Made by a program: the position numbers and the translations under genes
Shown here: in pieces, positions 53,180 to 62,259 of the stretch
How the letters are laid out: each line of letters starts with the position of its first letter
Numbering within the stretch: the stretch's first letter is position 1
Notes under the pieces: model-generated
The model's input: the letters and a program-made list of their open reading frames with translations, nothing else
Told to the model about the DNA's origin: nothing
Database searches by the model: none
Assembly (NCBI GenBank): GCA_038210985.1
Contig: JBBQWB010000002.1
Location: 24,970 to 88,969, forward strand
Direction of reading: 5' to 3'
DNA from: JAQUGA01 sp038210985
Lineage (GTDB): Bacteria > Bacteroidota > Bacteroidia > Bacteroidales > WCHB1-69
DNA length: 64,000 nt

Positions 53180-54277
53180 TTAGTCGCCAAAACAGATACC
53201 AACTCCTTTTGCGGTTTTAACTAAATTGCTATTTACGTCCACAAAATTGGGGTTGTTTATTACTTCTAATAATGGTACTGAAATGATATCTGGATGGCGA
53301 TAAGCTACCATGTGCCCAAATTTACGTTCGAGTACCATTTCGAATGCTTTAACGCCAAATTGAGTAGCTAAAACTCTATCATAAGCAATTGGAATACCAC
53401 CTCGTTGAAGGTGCCCTAAAACAGTAACTCTTACATCTTGTTCTAAGCCAACTTCTTTTAAATCAATTCGGAGTTGTTCCCCAACGCCTCCAAGTTTACG
53501 ATGAGCATATCCAATTTCATCTGCTGCTGTTGAAACCACATCGCCATCAATAGGTTTTGCACCTTCGGCAATAACAATGTTGCAAAAGCCTCTGCCTTTT
53601 GTATATCTTGATTCTACCTTTTCTTTCACTTTCATAATATCAAAAGGAATTTCAGGAATCAAACACACATCGGCTCCACCAGCAATGGCAGAATTTAGTG
53701 CAATCCAGCCGGCATCACGTCCCATCACTTCTAAAATAAATGTTCGGTTGTGGCTTGCAGCAGTTGTTACTAATTTATCTACAGCTTCGGTTGCAATTTG
53801 CACAGCGGTTTGAAACCCAAATGTGAAATCGGTTGCCGATAAATCGTTGTCGATAGTTTTCGGAACTCCAATAATATTTAAACCTTTTTCAAAAAATGCT
53901 TGCGAAAATCGTTGCGACCCATCGCCACCAATACTTATAACCGCTTCTACTCCCATATATTGAAGTTTGCGGATCATTTCGTCCGACCTATCCACGTAAA
54001 TCCACGTTCCATCGTTGGTTTTAATGGGCCACAAAAAAGGACCTCCTTTGTTGGTAGTTCCTAAAATAGTACCACCTTTATAATGAATTCCTTCTACGGC
54101 TTTTTTATCTAAAACCATTATTTCGGAAGGTTCGCGCAAAATTCCGTTAAAAGATTCAATAGAACCTAATACTTCCCAGTCTGGCTCTTTTAAAGCTCGC
54201 TTTACAATACCTCTGATTACTGCATTTAAACCAGGACAGTCGCCACCGCCGGTAGCAACTAAAACTCTTTTTACCAT
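53180..54277 (-). CDS. pfkA: 6-phosphofructokinase
   Basis: A 365-residue phosphofructokinase that phosphorylates fructose 6-phosphate. It has TGGGDCPGLNAVIRG (9-23), GGDGSQ (117-122), PKTIDNDL (139-146), MGRDAGWIAL and GHLQRGG. The phosphoryl-donor site combines Gly120 (ATP-type, E. coli Gly104) with Lys140 (the residue seen in PPi-type enzymes, E. coli Gly124). This mixed signature defines a separate group whose known members are mostly ATP-dependent. It is longer than the 320-residue E. coli enzyme and follows a small membrane protein by 6 nt. Confidence 0.94.
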   Translation of the reverse strand: MVKRVLVATGGGDCPGLNAVIRGIVKRALKEPDWEVLGSIESFNGILREPSEIMVLDKKAVEGIHYKGGTILGTTNKGGPFLWPIKTNDGTWIYVDRSDEMIRKLQYMGVEAVISIGGDGSQRFSQAFFEKGLNIIGVPKTIDNDLSATDFTFGFQTAVQIATEAVDKLVTTAASHNRTFILEVMGRDAGWIALNSAIAGGADVCLIPEIPFDIMKVKEKVESRYTKGRGFCNIVIAEGAKPIDGDVVSTAADEIGYAHRKLGGVGEQLRIDLKEVGLEQDVRVTVLGHLQRGGIPIAYDRVLATQFGVKAFEMVLERKFGHMVAYRHPDIISVPLLEVINNPNFVDVNSNLVKTAKGVGICFGD

Positions 54278-54283
54278 ATCTTA

Positions 54284-54529
54284 TTAATTATTAGGAGGAA
54301 GTGGAGGATAAATAGGTGGTTTTTTTGGTGTTTCGGGATACAAAACGGTAAAAATAAATAATATAATTGCCGACGAAACAAAAATCACCAATAAACTAGT
54401 GAGTGATTTTGATAAAATATCGTCAATGTCGATGACATTCCATATTGCTAAAACACTAACTAACGTAGTAGCTAATACAAATAGAGCTAATAATATGGAA
54501 AAAAAACGCTTTATTACATTTAAGCTCAT
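54284..54529 (-). CDS. Small two-TM membrane protein
   Basis: An 81-residue protein with two hydrophobic helices (about 8-32 and 42-66) and a proline-rich tail (ETPKKPPIYPPLPPNN). I do not recognise a family. It precedes pfkA by 6 nt on the same strand. On the minus strand a TAATTTTG -7 box lies near 54560. Confidence 0.65.
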   Translation of the reverse strand: MSLNVIKRFFSILLALFVLATTLVSVLAIWNVIDIDDILSKSLTSLLVIFVSSAIILFIFTVLYPETPKKPPIYPPLPPNN

Positions 54530-54745
54530 TCCAATAATTTTAAGTGAATTTATTTTACAAAATTAAACAAAATACAAGTTAAACGAACCTGTAATTTTTT
54601 TTTAAATAAAATTACGATTATTATTTGGACAAATATTATCTTTTATCGTCTAAATAAAACAATGTTTTATAGATAAAAATCTTGATTTTGTCGTTTGATA
54701 CTTGCGTTAAATTGACTTTTCATTATCTTTATCAAAAAAACAATC

Positions 54746-55780
54746 ATGCTTCTTTTCGAATATAAATTTAAGTATCAGCGATTATTAACCCATTTACTTT
54801 TTTGGATATCGTATGTGGGTTTATTCGCTTTTTTAATAAGCTTTAATACCGATTTAAACTTTGTGGTGGTATTATTGCGAACATTTTACTACTTACCCTT
54901 GGATATTTTTGCAACTTACATAACCATTTACATTTTAATACCTCGGTTTTTAATTAAACGAAAATATCCAGCTTTTGTAATTTCATTTATATTTTTGGCA
55001 TTTTTCAATGTGTTGGCATATCAGGTTATTACTTACTATGTTTATATTCCTATTTATTTTCCTCAAATACCCCTTGAAAAATTCTCGTTTTTCGATTTTG
55101 ATATTTGGACATCCTTGGTTTCAAATATTTCCATCGTAATTTTTGCAGCAGCCATTAAATTAACCAAACTTTGGATTTTAGAACAACAAGCAAAAGCCGA
55201 TTTAGAAACCGAAAAAGCAAAAAGCGAACTCATGTTGCTCAAATCTCAAATCAACCCTCATTTTATTTTCAACACACTAAATAACATCGATAGTTTAATT
55301 ATAACAAATCCTCAAAAAGCATCCGAAAGCATCATAAAATTATCGGAAATTATGAGATATGTTACCTACGAAATAAGTGCCGACTATGTTTCTATTGAAC
55401 AGGAAATTAATTATTTAATTTGTTATATTGAGCTGAACCGCCTTCGATTTGGCAATGATTTTATTGAGTTTAATACAAATATTGAAGTAAGCTCTAAAAT
55501 GATAGCTCCAATGCTTTTTATTCCATTGGTTGAAAACGCAATTAAGCATGGGTATAAAAATTGTAAAAATCCAGGAATTATTATCGATTTAGTTGTCAAT
55601 AATGAAATTTATTTTTCAGTTAAAAACCATGTATCTCCAGATTATAATGAAATTAAAAATCAACCAGGAATTGGAATTTCAAATCTAATCAAACGATTAC
55701 AGTATCTTTACCCAAAATCTTATGATTTAACTTTTGAAAATTCCAATAATCAATATTTTGTAGAATTATGGTTGCATTAA
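54746..55780 (+). CDS. LytS-type sensor histidine kinase
   Basis: A 344-residue kinase with four TM helices (about 10-140), a short coiled coil (QQAKADLETEKAKSELMLLKSQ), and the His_kinase (PF06580-type) domain with phosphoacceptor His172 in SQINPHFIFNTLNNIDS and a C-terminal HATPase domain (FIPLVENAIKHGYKN, GIGISNLIKRL). It has no extracytoplasmic sensor domain. It forms a two-component system with the next gene, which it overlaps by 13 nt. The signal is unknown. Confidence 0.92.
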   Translation: MLLFEYKFKYQRLLTHLLFWISYVGLFAFLISFNTDLNFVVVLLRTFYYLPLDIFATYITIYILIPRFLIKRKYPAFVISFIFLAFFNVLAYQVITYYVYIPIYFPQIPLEKFSFFDFDIWTSLVSNISIVIFAAAIKLTKLWILEQQAKADLETEKAKSELMLLKSQINPHFIFNTLNNIDSLIITNPQKASESIIKLSEIMRYVTYEISADYVSIEQEINYLICYIELNRLRFGNDFIEFNTNIEVSSKMIAPMLFIPLVENAIKHGYKNCKNPGIIIDLVVNNEIYFSVKNHVSPDYNEIKNQPGIGISNLIKRLQYLYPKSYDLTFENSNNQYFVELWLH

Positions 55781-56520
55781 AAAAAATCACTTGTGTTGCT
55801 GTGGATGATGAGCAGCTAGCACTTGATAAAATAACTCATTTTATTTCTAAAATTCCCTTTTTGGAAGTAAAAGCTACTTTTTCGAATAGTTTAGATGCTT
55901 TGAGTTTTTTAAAAAACAACGAAATTGATTTGCTTTTTCTCGATATTCAAATGGATGATTTAACTGGTCTTCAGTTAATTGAATTGCTCAAAAAAAAACC
56001 ATATATAATATTAACAACTGCGTACAGCGAATATGCCATAAAAAGCTATGAATTAGAAGTAAACGATTATTTGTTAAAGCCTATTTCGTTCGAGAGGTTT
56101 ATTCAAGCAGTAAACCGAATTTCGGATAAAATTAACGATGCATCGGTAGTTGACATCGAAACAAAATCAATAACAAAAGATGTTTATCGTTCGGATTTTA
56201 TTTTAGTAAAAACCGACTATCAAATGCAAAAAGTATCGTTTAACGATATTTTTTACATCGAAGGAATGAAAGACTATATGAGAATTGTGATGCCAACAAA
56301 ACGAATAATGACATTGCAAACCTTTAAGAATATGATGAGACTGTTGCCCGAAAATCAGTTTTTCAGAATACATAAATCTTACATTATTGCCATTGACAAA
56401 ATAAAAGCAATTGAACGAAATCATGTGGTTATAAACAACGAAAGGATTCCTATTGGAGAATCCTATCGTATAGACTTTTTTAATTACCTAAAAGCGCTTG
56501 GAATTCTTCCAATCGATTAA
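55768..56520 (+). CDS. LytTR-family response regulator
   Basis: A 250-residue regulator: receiver domain 1-125 with VAVDDEQLA, phosphoacceptor Asp59 in FLDIQMDD and the TTAYSEYAIKSYELEVNDYLLKP block in the C-terminal half; LytTR DNA-binding domain about 150-248 (DIFYIEGMKDYMRIVM, FFRIHKSYIIA, IPIGESYR). It overlaps the kinase gene and is convergent with secG. Its targets are unknown. Confidence 0.93.
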   Translation: MVALKKITCVAVDDEQLALDKITHFISKIPFLEVKATFSNSLDALSFLKNNEIDLLFLDIQMDDLTGLQLIELLKKKPYIILTTAYSEYAIKSYELEVNDYLLKPISFERFIQAVNRISDKINDASVVDIETKSITKDVYRSDFILVKTDYQMQKVSFNDIFYIEGMKDYMRIVMPTKRIMTLQTFKNMMRLLPENQFFRIHKSYIIAIDKIKAIERNHVVINNERIPIGESYRIDFFNYLKALGILPID

Positions 56521-56549
56521 AAGATAAAATTGAGATATTAAAAAAAAAA

Positions 56550-56864
56550 TTATTTTGCAACTGGTTCAGCAGGAATTTCAGATGGAGTTTCTGTTTGTTC
56601 TTGAGGAGCAACATTGTTTTCGTCATCGGTAACAACTACCGCACGAGGAACAGCAAATGCAGCTAAAAAACTAACAACAACGATAGTTATTGCTAAGCCC
56701 CAAGTTGCTTTTTCAAGTAAATCAGCTGTTTTACGAACACCCATATATTGGTTTTGTGCCGAAAAATTAGAAGTTAAACCACCTCCTTTAGGATTTTGAA
56801 TTAATACAATCAAAATCAATAATATACTAGCAATAATTGCCAACACCATTAAAAATACAAACAT
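56550..56864 (-). CDS. secG: Preprotein translocase subunit SecG
   Basis: SecG, 104 residues, is the small subunit of the SecYEG channel. Two TM helices (about 3-22 and 50-72) flank the conserved VLIQNPKGGGLTSNF loop. The C-terminal tail is acidic with Pro/Glu repeats (QEQTETPSEIPAEPVAK), as in Bacteroidota SecG. It lies 4 nt after the TPR gene in the sigma-54 activator, lptE-like, TPR, secG series that is conserved in the phylum. Confidence 0.95.
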   Translation of the reverse strand: MFVFLMVLAIIASILLILIVLIQNPKGGGLTSNFSAQNQYMGVRKTADLLEKATWGLAITIVVVSFLAAFAVPRAVVVTDDENNVAPQEQTETPSEIPAEPVAK

Positions 56865-56868
56865 GACT

Positions 56869-57609
56869 TTATTTTTTAGATTTATTTTTTATTTTATTCA
56901 CCTCTTCAATAAGGGATGCAAAGTAAATGTTTTTTTCTGGATTTTTCAATATTAATCCATTATAAATTTTTAAAGCTTTATCATAATGACCTTGTCTTAC
57001 ATAAATTTTTGCCAAGGTTTCGCTCGAAATGTCTTCGGGTTCAACTAAGCTCTTTTCAGCCATTTGTCGGGTTTTATCATCCTCAATGACTTCCTTTTTT
57101 ACTTTTATTTTAGGCGGATTATTTGTAAATGTGTCCACCAATGAATCAATAGATGTTTTTTTATTTTTTTTAGGTTTTACTTCTTCTATTGTTGGTTTTG
57201 TATCTTCTTTTATCTTTTCACTCTGAATTTCAGCCAGTCGCAATTTAAGTATTTCGGCTGGACTGTTTTGGTCAGAAACTTTTTCTTCTGTTGGTTTTTC
57301 TACTTTAGTCTCAACAATAACCTCTGTTGTTTTTTCTATTTGCTTTTCTTCTTCTTTGTAAGGTTTAATTTCCATTTCGGGATGAAGCAATAAAAAAAAC
57401 AATTTATTAGAAGAAAGATAAGCGGATGTTTTTTTTATCTCTTCCGTATTTATTGTCGAGAATTTTTTCTTTGACGCAATGGATGCTAATACATGAGCAA
57501 TGTTGAAAAAAGGAAATTCTTCAACCAAAGAGGCTAATTCTGCATATTGATTTGCATTAATTTTTGAAGGCTCTTTGCACAAATTTATAAAATCATATTT
57601 ATTCATCAT
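56869..57609 (-). CDS. TPR-containing protein
   Basis: A 246-residue, probably cytosolic protein. The N-terminal ~90 residues are a helical domain (FINLCKEPSKINANQYAELASLVEEFP in two pieces). The middle (about 90-190) is a lysine/glutamate-rich, probably disordered or coiled stretch. The C-terminal ~60 residues form tetratricopeptide-like helices (ETLAKIYVRQGHYDKALKIYNGLILKNPEK). Function is unknown. Position between the LptE-like gene and secG suggests a role in envelope biogenesis. Confidence 0.8.
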   Translation of the reverse strand: MMNKYDFINLCKEPSKINANQYAELASLVEEFPFFNIAHVLASIASKKKFSTINTEEIKKTSAYLSSNKLFFLLLHPEMEIKPYKEEEKQIEKTTEVIVETKVEKPTEEKVSDQNSPAEILKLRLAEIQSEKIKEDTKPTIEEVKPKKNKKTSIDSLVDTFTNNPPKIKVKKEVIEDDKTRQMAEKSLVEPEDISSETLAKIYVRQGHYDKALKIYNGLILKNPEKNIYFASLIEEVNKIKNKSKK

Positions 57610-57624
57610 ATAACTTTTATGGTG

Positions 57625-58155
57625 TTACCAGTTTACAACAGCTTTATTAAAAACATCTTCTACTAATACTTCGTTAATTTGTTTCACTAATTCGGATTCT
57701 ACTTCAGATAAATTTCGCGAACTATCGTAATCGATATATCTACTAAATCGTTGTTCAAAATTATCCTTTTCGTTTAATTTATTTACAAAACGTACATTCA
57801 CAGAAATTGTTAGTCTATTAAGTGCTGCTTTTTCATTTCCTTGAATGGCAATAGGACTTGTTGAATATCCTACAATCTCGCCTTCTAGTTCATAATCGCC
57901 ACCATTATTTGTTAAAGTTAAGCTTGTTTGCTTTTGAAACTTATCCTGCAATGCTTCGGTAAACTCCTGACTTAATGATGGGTTAACCATTGGAGCCATG
58001 TTAGGAAAGGTTTTAATGGAGATTGTTTTCGCCTGTGGATGGATGGATGCACCTGTAAATGAATAGATACCACAAGATGAGCAGATTATCATCAATGCAA
58101 AAATTGGGATAATTGACTTTAAATTTAGCTTATATGTTTTTTGTGTAATATTCAT
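57625..58155 (-). CDS. LptE-like LPS-assembly lipoprotein
   Basis: A 176-residue lipoprotein with a longer leader (lipobox CSSC, Cys29). The mature part matches the Bacteroidota LptE-like family: GIYSFTGASIHPQAKTISIKTF, PSLSQEFTEALQDKF and a C-terminal LVKQINEVLVEDVFNKAVVNW. LptE plugs the LptD barrel that inserts lipopolysaccharide in the outer membrane. It follows the sigma-54 activator by 16 nt. The symbol is withheld because similarity to proteobacterial LptE is low. Confidence 0.82.
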   Translation of the reverse strand: MNITQKTYKLNLKSIIPIFALMIICSSCGIYSFTGASIHPQAKTISIKTFPNMAPMVNPSLSQEFTEALQDKFQKQTSLTLTNNGGDYELEGEIVGYSTSPIAIQGNEKAALNRLTISVNVRFVNKLNEKDNFEQRFSRYIDYDSSRNLSEVESELVKQINEVLVEDVFNKAVVNW

Positions 58156-58171
58156 TTGTGTTTTAAAAAGA

Positions 58172-59437
58172 TTAATCGAGATTATATTCGTTTATTTTAC
58201 GATAAAGTGTGCGTTCCGAAAATCCTAATTCCTTGGCTGCCAGTTTCCTTCGTCCTTTGTATTTTTCGAGGGCTTTAATTATTAATTCTTTTTCAAGTTT
58301 ATGTATTGAAAGCGAATTGTCAATTGCAATTGTTTCTTCAATTTCCTGATCCGCATATTCAATATCTTCTTCGGGTTCAATAAACGAATCTTCAATAGGA
58401 GTGGAAATAAAACTTGGTTTATGTTTTTCGCTTAAATCGTACCTTTCGTTATCGTTAAACAGAGTAATTGCAGAAGCTTTTTTAAGAAATTCGGGAGATA
58501 CGTTGCCCGATTTAATAATTTCACCTACCAATCCTTTTAAATCCCGGACATCTTTTTTTAAATCCAACAAAAAATTATAAATTAATTCACGTTCAAAATT
58601 ATCCGAATTGCTTTTGCTTTGATTTTTATATAAAACAGGCAAATCGTGAGATTCGGCATCGGCAGGTAAATATTTTATAATGGTTTTAGCGTCAATTTCT
58701 CTCTTTTGTTCAATAATAGATAATTGTTCGGCAACATTTTTTAATTGACGCACATTACCAGGCCAACGATAGTTTTTAATAATTTCGGCAGCGTTGTCTT
58801 CTAACTGAATGCTTGGAATTTTAAATCGTTCGGAAAAATCTACACAAAACTTTCGGAATAACAATAACACATCTTCCTTGCGTTCACGTAAGGAGGGAAC
58901 TTTAATAGGAACGGTATTTAATCGGTAATATAAATCTTCGCGAAACTTTCCTTGTCCAATTGCCACCTGAATGTCCACATTACTTGCGGCAACTATACGA
59001 ACATCTGTTTTTTGAATTTTGGACGAACCAACGCGAATAAATTCACCCGATTCTAACACTCTCAACAATCGTGCTTGAGTAGATAAAGGCATTTCGGCAA
59101 CTTCGTCTAAAAAAATAGTTCCGCCATTTGCCACTTCAAAATAACCTTTTCGAGCTTCGTGGGCACCCGTAAAAGATCCTTTTTCGTGCCCAAATAGTTC
59201 AGAATCAATAGTTCCTTCGGGAATTGCTCCGCAATTTACAGCTATATAAGGACCATGTTTTCGAGCACTATATTGGTGAATTATTTTCGGAAATGACTCT
59301 TTCCCAACCCCACTTTCTCCAGTTATTAATACCGATAAATCGGTTGGAGCAACCTGCATAGCAATGCGAATAGAAGTCTCTAATTTTGGAGAATTTCCAA
59401 TTATTCCAAATCGCAACTTTACACCTTGAGTATCCAT
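58172..59437 (-). CDS. Sigma-54-dependent transcriptional activator without receiver domain
   Basis: A 421-residue AAA+ regulator. Walker A is GESGVGKE (40-47, Lys46), the sigma-54 contact loop is GSFTGA (87-92), a functional variant of GAFTGA, and Walker B is FLDE (109-112). The arginine-finger block REDLYYRLNTVP and the R-finger WPGNVRQLKN are present. A linker (about 270-375) precedes a Fis-type HTH (KELGFSERTLYRKINEY). It lacks a receiver or GAF domain, so its activity may depend on level or a partner. It is divergent from htrA and heads the lptE-like, TPR, secG operon. Confidence 0.93.
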   Translation of the reverse strand: MDTQGVKLRFGIIGNSPKLETSIRIAMQVAPTDLSVLITGESGVGKESFPKIIHQYSARKHGPYIAVNCGAIPEGTIDSELFGHEKGSFTGAHEARKGYFEVANGGTIFLDEVAEMPLSTQARLLRVLESGEFIRVGSSKIQKTDVRIVAASNVDIQVAIGQGKFREDLYYRLNTVPIKVPSLRERKEDVLLLFRKFCVDFSERFKIPSIQLEDNAAEIIKNYRWPGNVRQLKNVAEQLSIIEQKREIDAKTIIKYLPADAESHDLPVLYKNQSKSNSDNFERELIYNFLLDLKKDVRDLKGLVGEIIKSGNVSPEFLKKASAITLFNDNERYDLSEKHKPSFISTPIEDSFIEPEEDIEYADQEIEETIAIDNSLSIHKLEKELIIKALEKYKGRRKLAAKELGFSERTLYRKINEYNLD

Positions 59438-59449
59438 TTGTTTAATTTA

Positions 59450-59484
59450 CTGACAAAATTAGAAAAAAAACTGACAAAATGACA
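59450..59484. promoter_or_regulatory. Paired CTGACAAAAT motifs between sigma-54 activator and htrA
   Basis: CTGACAAAATT (59450-59460) and CTGACAAAATGACA (59471-59484) are direct repeats with a 21-bp period, two helical turns. The second is identical to the motif upstream of groES and has the same orientation relative to htrA. On the minus strand TAATTTTG (59461-59454) also fits a -7 box for the activator gene. Autoregulation by the activator would explain the arrangement, but this is inference. Confidence 0.5.
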
Positions 59485-59671
59485 AGTTTATTTTCCAAAT
59501 ACTTCACTTTTTTAATATAAATAACATATCATTATGCTTGATTAAATAATTTAAGTTGTTGATAATACGTGGTTTAAAAATATTAATGAAGTTTCTTAAC
59601 AAAACTTAACCTCTCCAAAAAAATCAAAGGCTTTAAAATTGCGTTATTCCGTAGGTGAAAAATTTAAAAAT

Positions 59672-61057
59672 ATGTTTATGAACAGAAACTTTTTAATTCT
59701 ATTACTATTCATCATTTATATTGGTAATATTAGCGGACAAAACAGTGTTTTGCGAAACAATGGAGTTGATTTTACATTTGCAGCCGAAAAGTCGGTTCAT
59801 GCAGTGGTTCACATCAAAACCGAATTTGAAAGAAAAAGCAATGTTTACGACGAATTTTTTGGGTTAAATGATTCGTTTTGGAATTTCTTTGGAAATAGAA
59901 ATCAGCAAAACACGTATCCAATAGTAGCTACTGGCTCGGGTGTTATTATTTCGGAAGATGGCTACATTGTTACAAATAATCATGTGGTTCAGGATTCGAA
60001 AGTGGTTACCGTTACCCTTAACGATAAGCGAGAATTTAATGCAGAAATTGTTGGCACTGACCCCTTAACCGATTTAGCACTTATTAAAATTAATGCTACA
60101 AATTTGCCCTTGTTAAGTTTTGGCAATTCGGATAATGTGAAAATTGGAGAGTGGGTTTTGGCAGTTGGCAATCCTTTTAACTTAACATCCACTGTTACAG
60201 CTGGAATTGTAAGTGCAAAGGCTCGAAATTTGAATATTTTAGGCAAAAGTGGAAGCATAGAGTCGTTTATTCAAACCGATGCCGCCGTTAATCAGGGTAA
60301 TAGTGGAGGAGCATTGGTAAATACTTCGGGCGAATTAATTGGTATTAATGCTGCTATTGCTTCAACCACAGGTTCATACACAGGATATTCGTTTGCTATT
60401 CCTTCAAATATTGTAAAAAAAGTAACCGAAGACTTAAAAACGTATGGCATCATTCAACAAGCTTATTTTGGAGCATCTTTTTCGGAAATTAACAGCAAAT
60501 TGGCTGCGGATTTAAAGCTAAATGAAATTAAGGGGATTTACATTAATTATGTGGATGAAAAAGGAACGGCTTCGGCTGCAGGAATTAGTGTGGGCGATAT
60601 TTTGCTTTCTATAAACGGACACGCAATTAATAGTTATGCCGAATTAAAAGAGATAATAGCTCAATATCGTCCAGGTGATAAAATTGAAGCATTGATTCAA
60701 AAAAATGAAAAAGTAAGAACCATTACCTTAACGCTGAAAAATAAAAATGGCACCACCGAAATAATCAAAAAAAGCGATTTGAATAATATCTCGCATTTAG
60801 GAATTGTTTTAGTTCCAATTGAAAATAAAATAAAACAAAGTTTACGAATAAATAATGGGATTCAAATATCAAAAGTGGATAAAGGTATTTTTCAAAGTGC
60901 TGGCATACGCGAAGGATATATAATATTAAGTATAAATAATAAACCAATAAACAGTGTGGATCAAATTCAGGAAATAATAAATTCAAAAAATGGAAGTTTG
61001 CTTATTGATGGTATTTATCCAAATGGGATGAAGGTTTATTATGCAATTGACATGTAG
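59672..61057 (+). CDS. HtrA/DegP-family periplasmic serine protease
   Basis: A 461-residue periplasmic protease-chaperone. The signal peptide ends near NISGQ. The trypsin-like domain has the triad His104 (NNHVV), Asp134 (TDLALIKI) and Ser211 (GNSGGA); two PDZ domains follow (about 270-350 and 365-455). It degrades misfolded envelope proteins. The TTG at 59639 would precede the signal peptide by 11 residues; ATG 59672 or 59678 is more likely. It is divergent from the sigma-54 activator and shares a 14-bp upstream motif with groES. Confidence 0.93.
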   Translation: MFMNRNFLILLLFIIYIGNISGQNSVLRNNGVDFTFAAEKSVHAVVHIKTEFERKSNVYDEFFGLNDSFWNFFGNRNQQNTYPIVATGSGVIISEDGYIVTNNHVVQDSKVVTVTLNDKREFNAEIVGTDPLTDLALIKINATNLPLLSFGNSDNVKIGEWVLAVGNPFNLTSTVTAGIVSAKARNLNILGKSGSIESFIQTDAAVNQGNSGGALVNTSGELIGINAAIASTTGSYTGYSFAIPSNIVKKVTEDLKTYGIIQQAYFGASFSEINSKLAADLKLNEIKGIYINYVDEKGTASAAGISVGDILLSINGHAINSYAELKEIIAQYRPGDKIEALIQKNEKVRTITLTLKNKNGTTEIIKKSDLNNISHLGIVLVPIENKIKQSLRINNGIQISKVDKGIFQSAGIREGYIILSINNKPINSVDQIQEIINSKNGSLLIDGIYPNGMKVYYAIDM

Positions 61058-61218
61058 CTAAGAATCAACATCTAATAGAAAAAAAATAAAATTTAACAAA
61101 ATATATGAAGGGTAAATTTTTTATTTCTGTAAAAATAACCTAATTTCGTTGAACAAAAATGACCCTTTAAAGGTTAATTAAAAGTATTGATAATCCTTAC
61201 TAATTGGCACTAAAATAT

Positions 61219-62079
61219 ATGAGACAGCTAAAAATATCAAAATCCATTACCAATCGCGAAACTGCTTCTTTAGATAAATATCTTCAGGATATTGGCAAAG
61301 AAGAAATGATTTCGGCAGATGAAGAAGTAGAACTTGCCAAAAGAATCAGATTAGGTGATCAATTAGCACTTGAAAAACTAACAAAAGCAAATTTAAGATT
61401 TGTGGTTTCGGTTGCTAAACAATATCAAAATCAAGGATTAAGTTTGCCCGATCTTATAAATGAAGGAAATGTTGGATTAATAAAAGCCGCACGTCGTTTT
61501 GATGAAACTAGAGGTTTTAAATTTATTTCGTATGCAGTGTGGTGGATTCGTCAGTCGGTTTTACAAGCTATTGCCGAACAATCCAGAATTGTCCGTTTAC
61601 CTTTAAATCAAGTAGGTTCCTTAAATAAAATTAAAAAAGAAATTTCACGCCTCGAACAAACGTTTGAGCGACCTCCAACAATTGCCGAAATTTCGGAATC
61701 GCTTGATATTCCCGAATACAAAATTTCGGATGTGATGAAAATTAATTCAAATTATGTATCGATGGATGCTCCTTTGTCTTCCGAAGATGATACAAAATTT
61801 GTGGACACATTTGTTCCTGAAGATAATACAAATACCGATTCTTTATTAATTAAAGAATCCTTATTCGAGGAAATTCAACGTACTCTTTCAACTCTAAGTG
61901 AAAAAGAAAAAGATATTTTGAATCTCTATTTCGGAATTGGTTGTAATCACGAGCTAACCCTTGAAGAAATTGGAGCAAAATTCGATTTAACTCGCGAACG
62001 TGTTCGTCAAATAAAAGAACGTGCTATTCGCCGGTTAAAACAAAACTCTAAAAGCAGCAATTTAAAATCATATTTGTAA
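61219..62079 (+). CDS. rpoD: Primary sigma factor RpoD/SigA (short Bacteroidota type)
   Basis: The housekeeping sigma factor, 286 residues, the short form typical of Bacteroidota that lacks region 1.1. It starts MRQLKISKSITNRETASLDKYL (in parts). Region 2 has LPDLINEGNVGLIKAARRF and YAVWWIRQSVLQAIAEQSRIVRLP; region 3 PTIAEISESLDIP; region 4 LEEIGAKFDLTRERVRQIKERAIRRL. A TTG five codons upstream (61204) is not favoured. The upstream 160 bp contains an AAGGGT/ACCCTT inverted repeat (61108-61113, 61162-61167) that could be an operator or chance. Confidence 0.96.
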   Translation: MRQLKISKSITNRETASLDKYLQDIGKEEMISADEEVELAKRIRLGDQLALEKLTKANLRFVVSVAKQYQNQGLSLPDLINEGNVGLIKAARRFDETRGFKFISYAVWWIRQSVLQAIAEQSRIVRLPLNQVGSLNKIKKEISRLEQTFERPPTIAEISESLDIPEYKISDVMKINSNYVSMDAPLSSEDDTKFVDTFVPEDNTNTDSLLIKESLFEEIQRTLSTLSEKEKDILNLYFGIGCNHELTLEEIGAKFDLTRERVRQIKERAIRRLKQNSKSSNLKSYL

Positions 62080-62259
62080 ATAAAAAATTGGTTGTTTGCT
62101 CAAATTCTTATAGATAATTGTTAAATAATAGATTTTTGTTTAATATATTATTCACTTTGTAGATATTTGCACAGAAATACTTTCTTCTTTGATTAGAAGT
62201 AGTATTTTTGTTTTTTTTATTAAAAATAAACAACATAATACAGATTTAATATACATCCA

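Noticed and set aside
61108..61167. AAGGGT/ACCCTT inverted repeat before rpoD as an operator
   Set aside because: Six-base arms 48 nt apart in AT-rich DNA can arise by chance; noted only in the rpoD entry.
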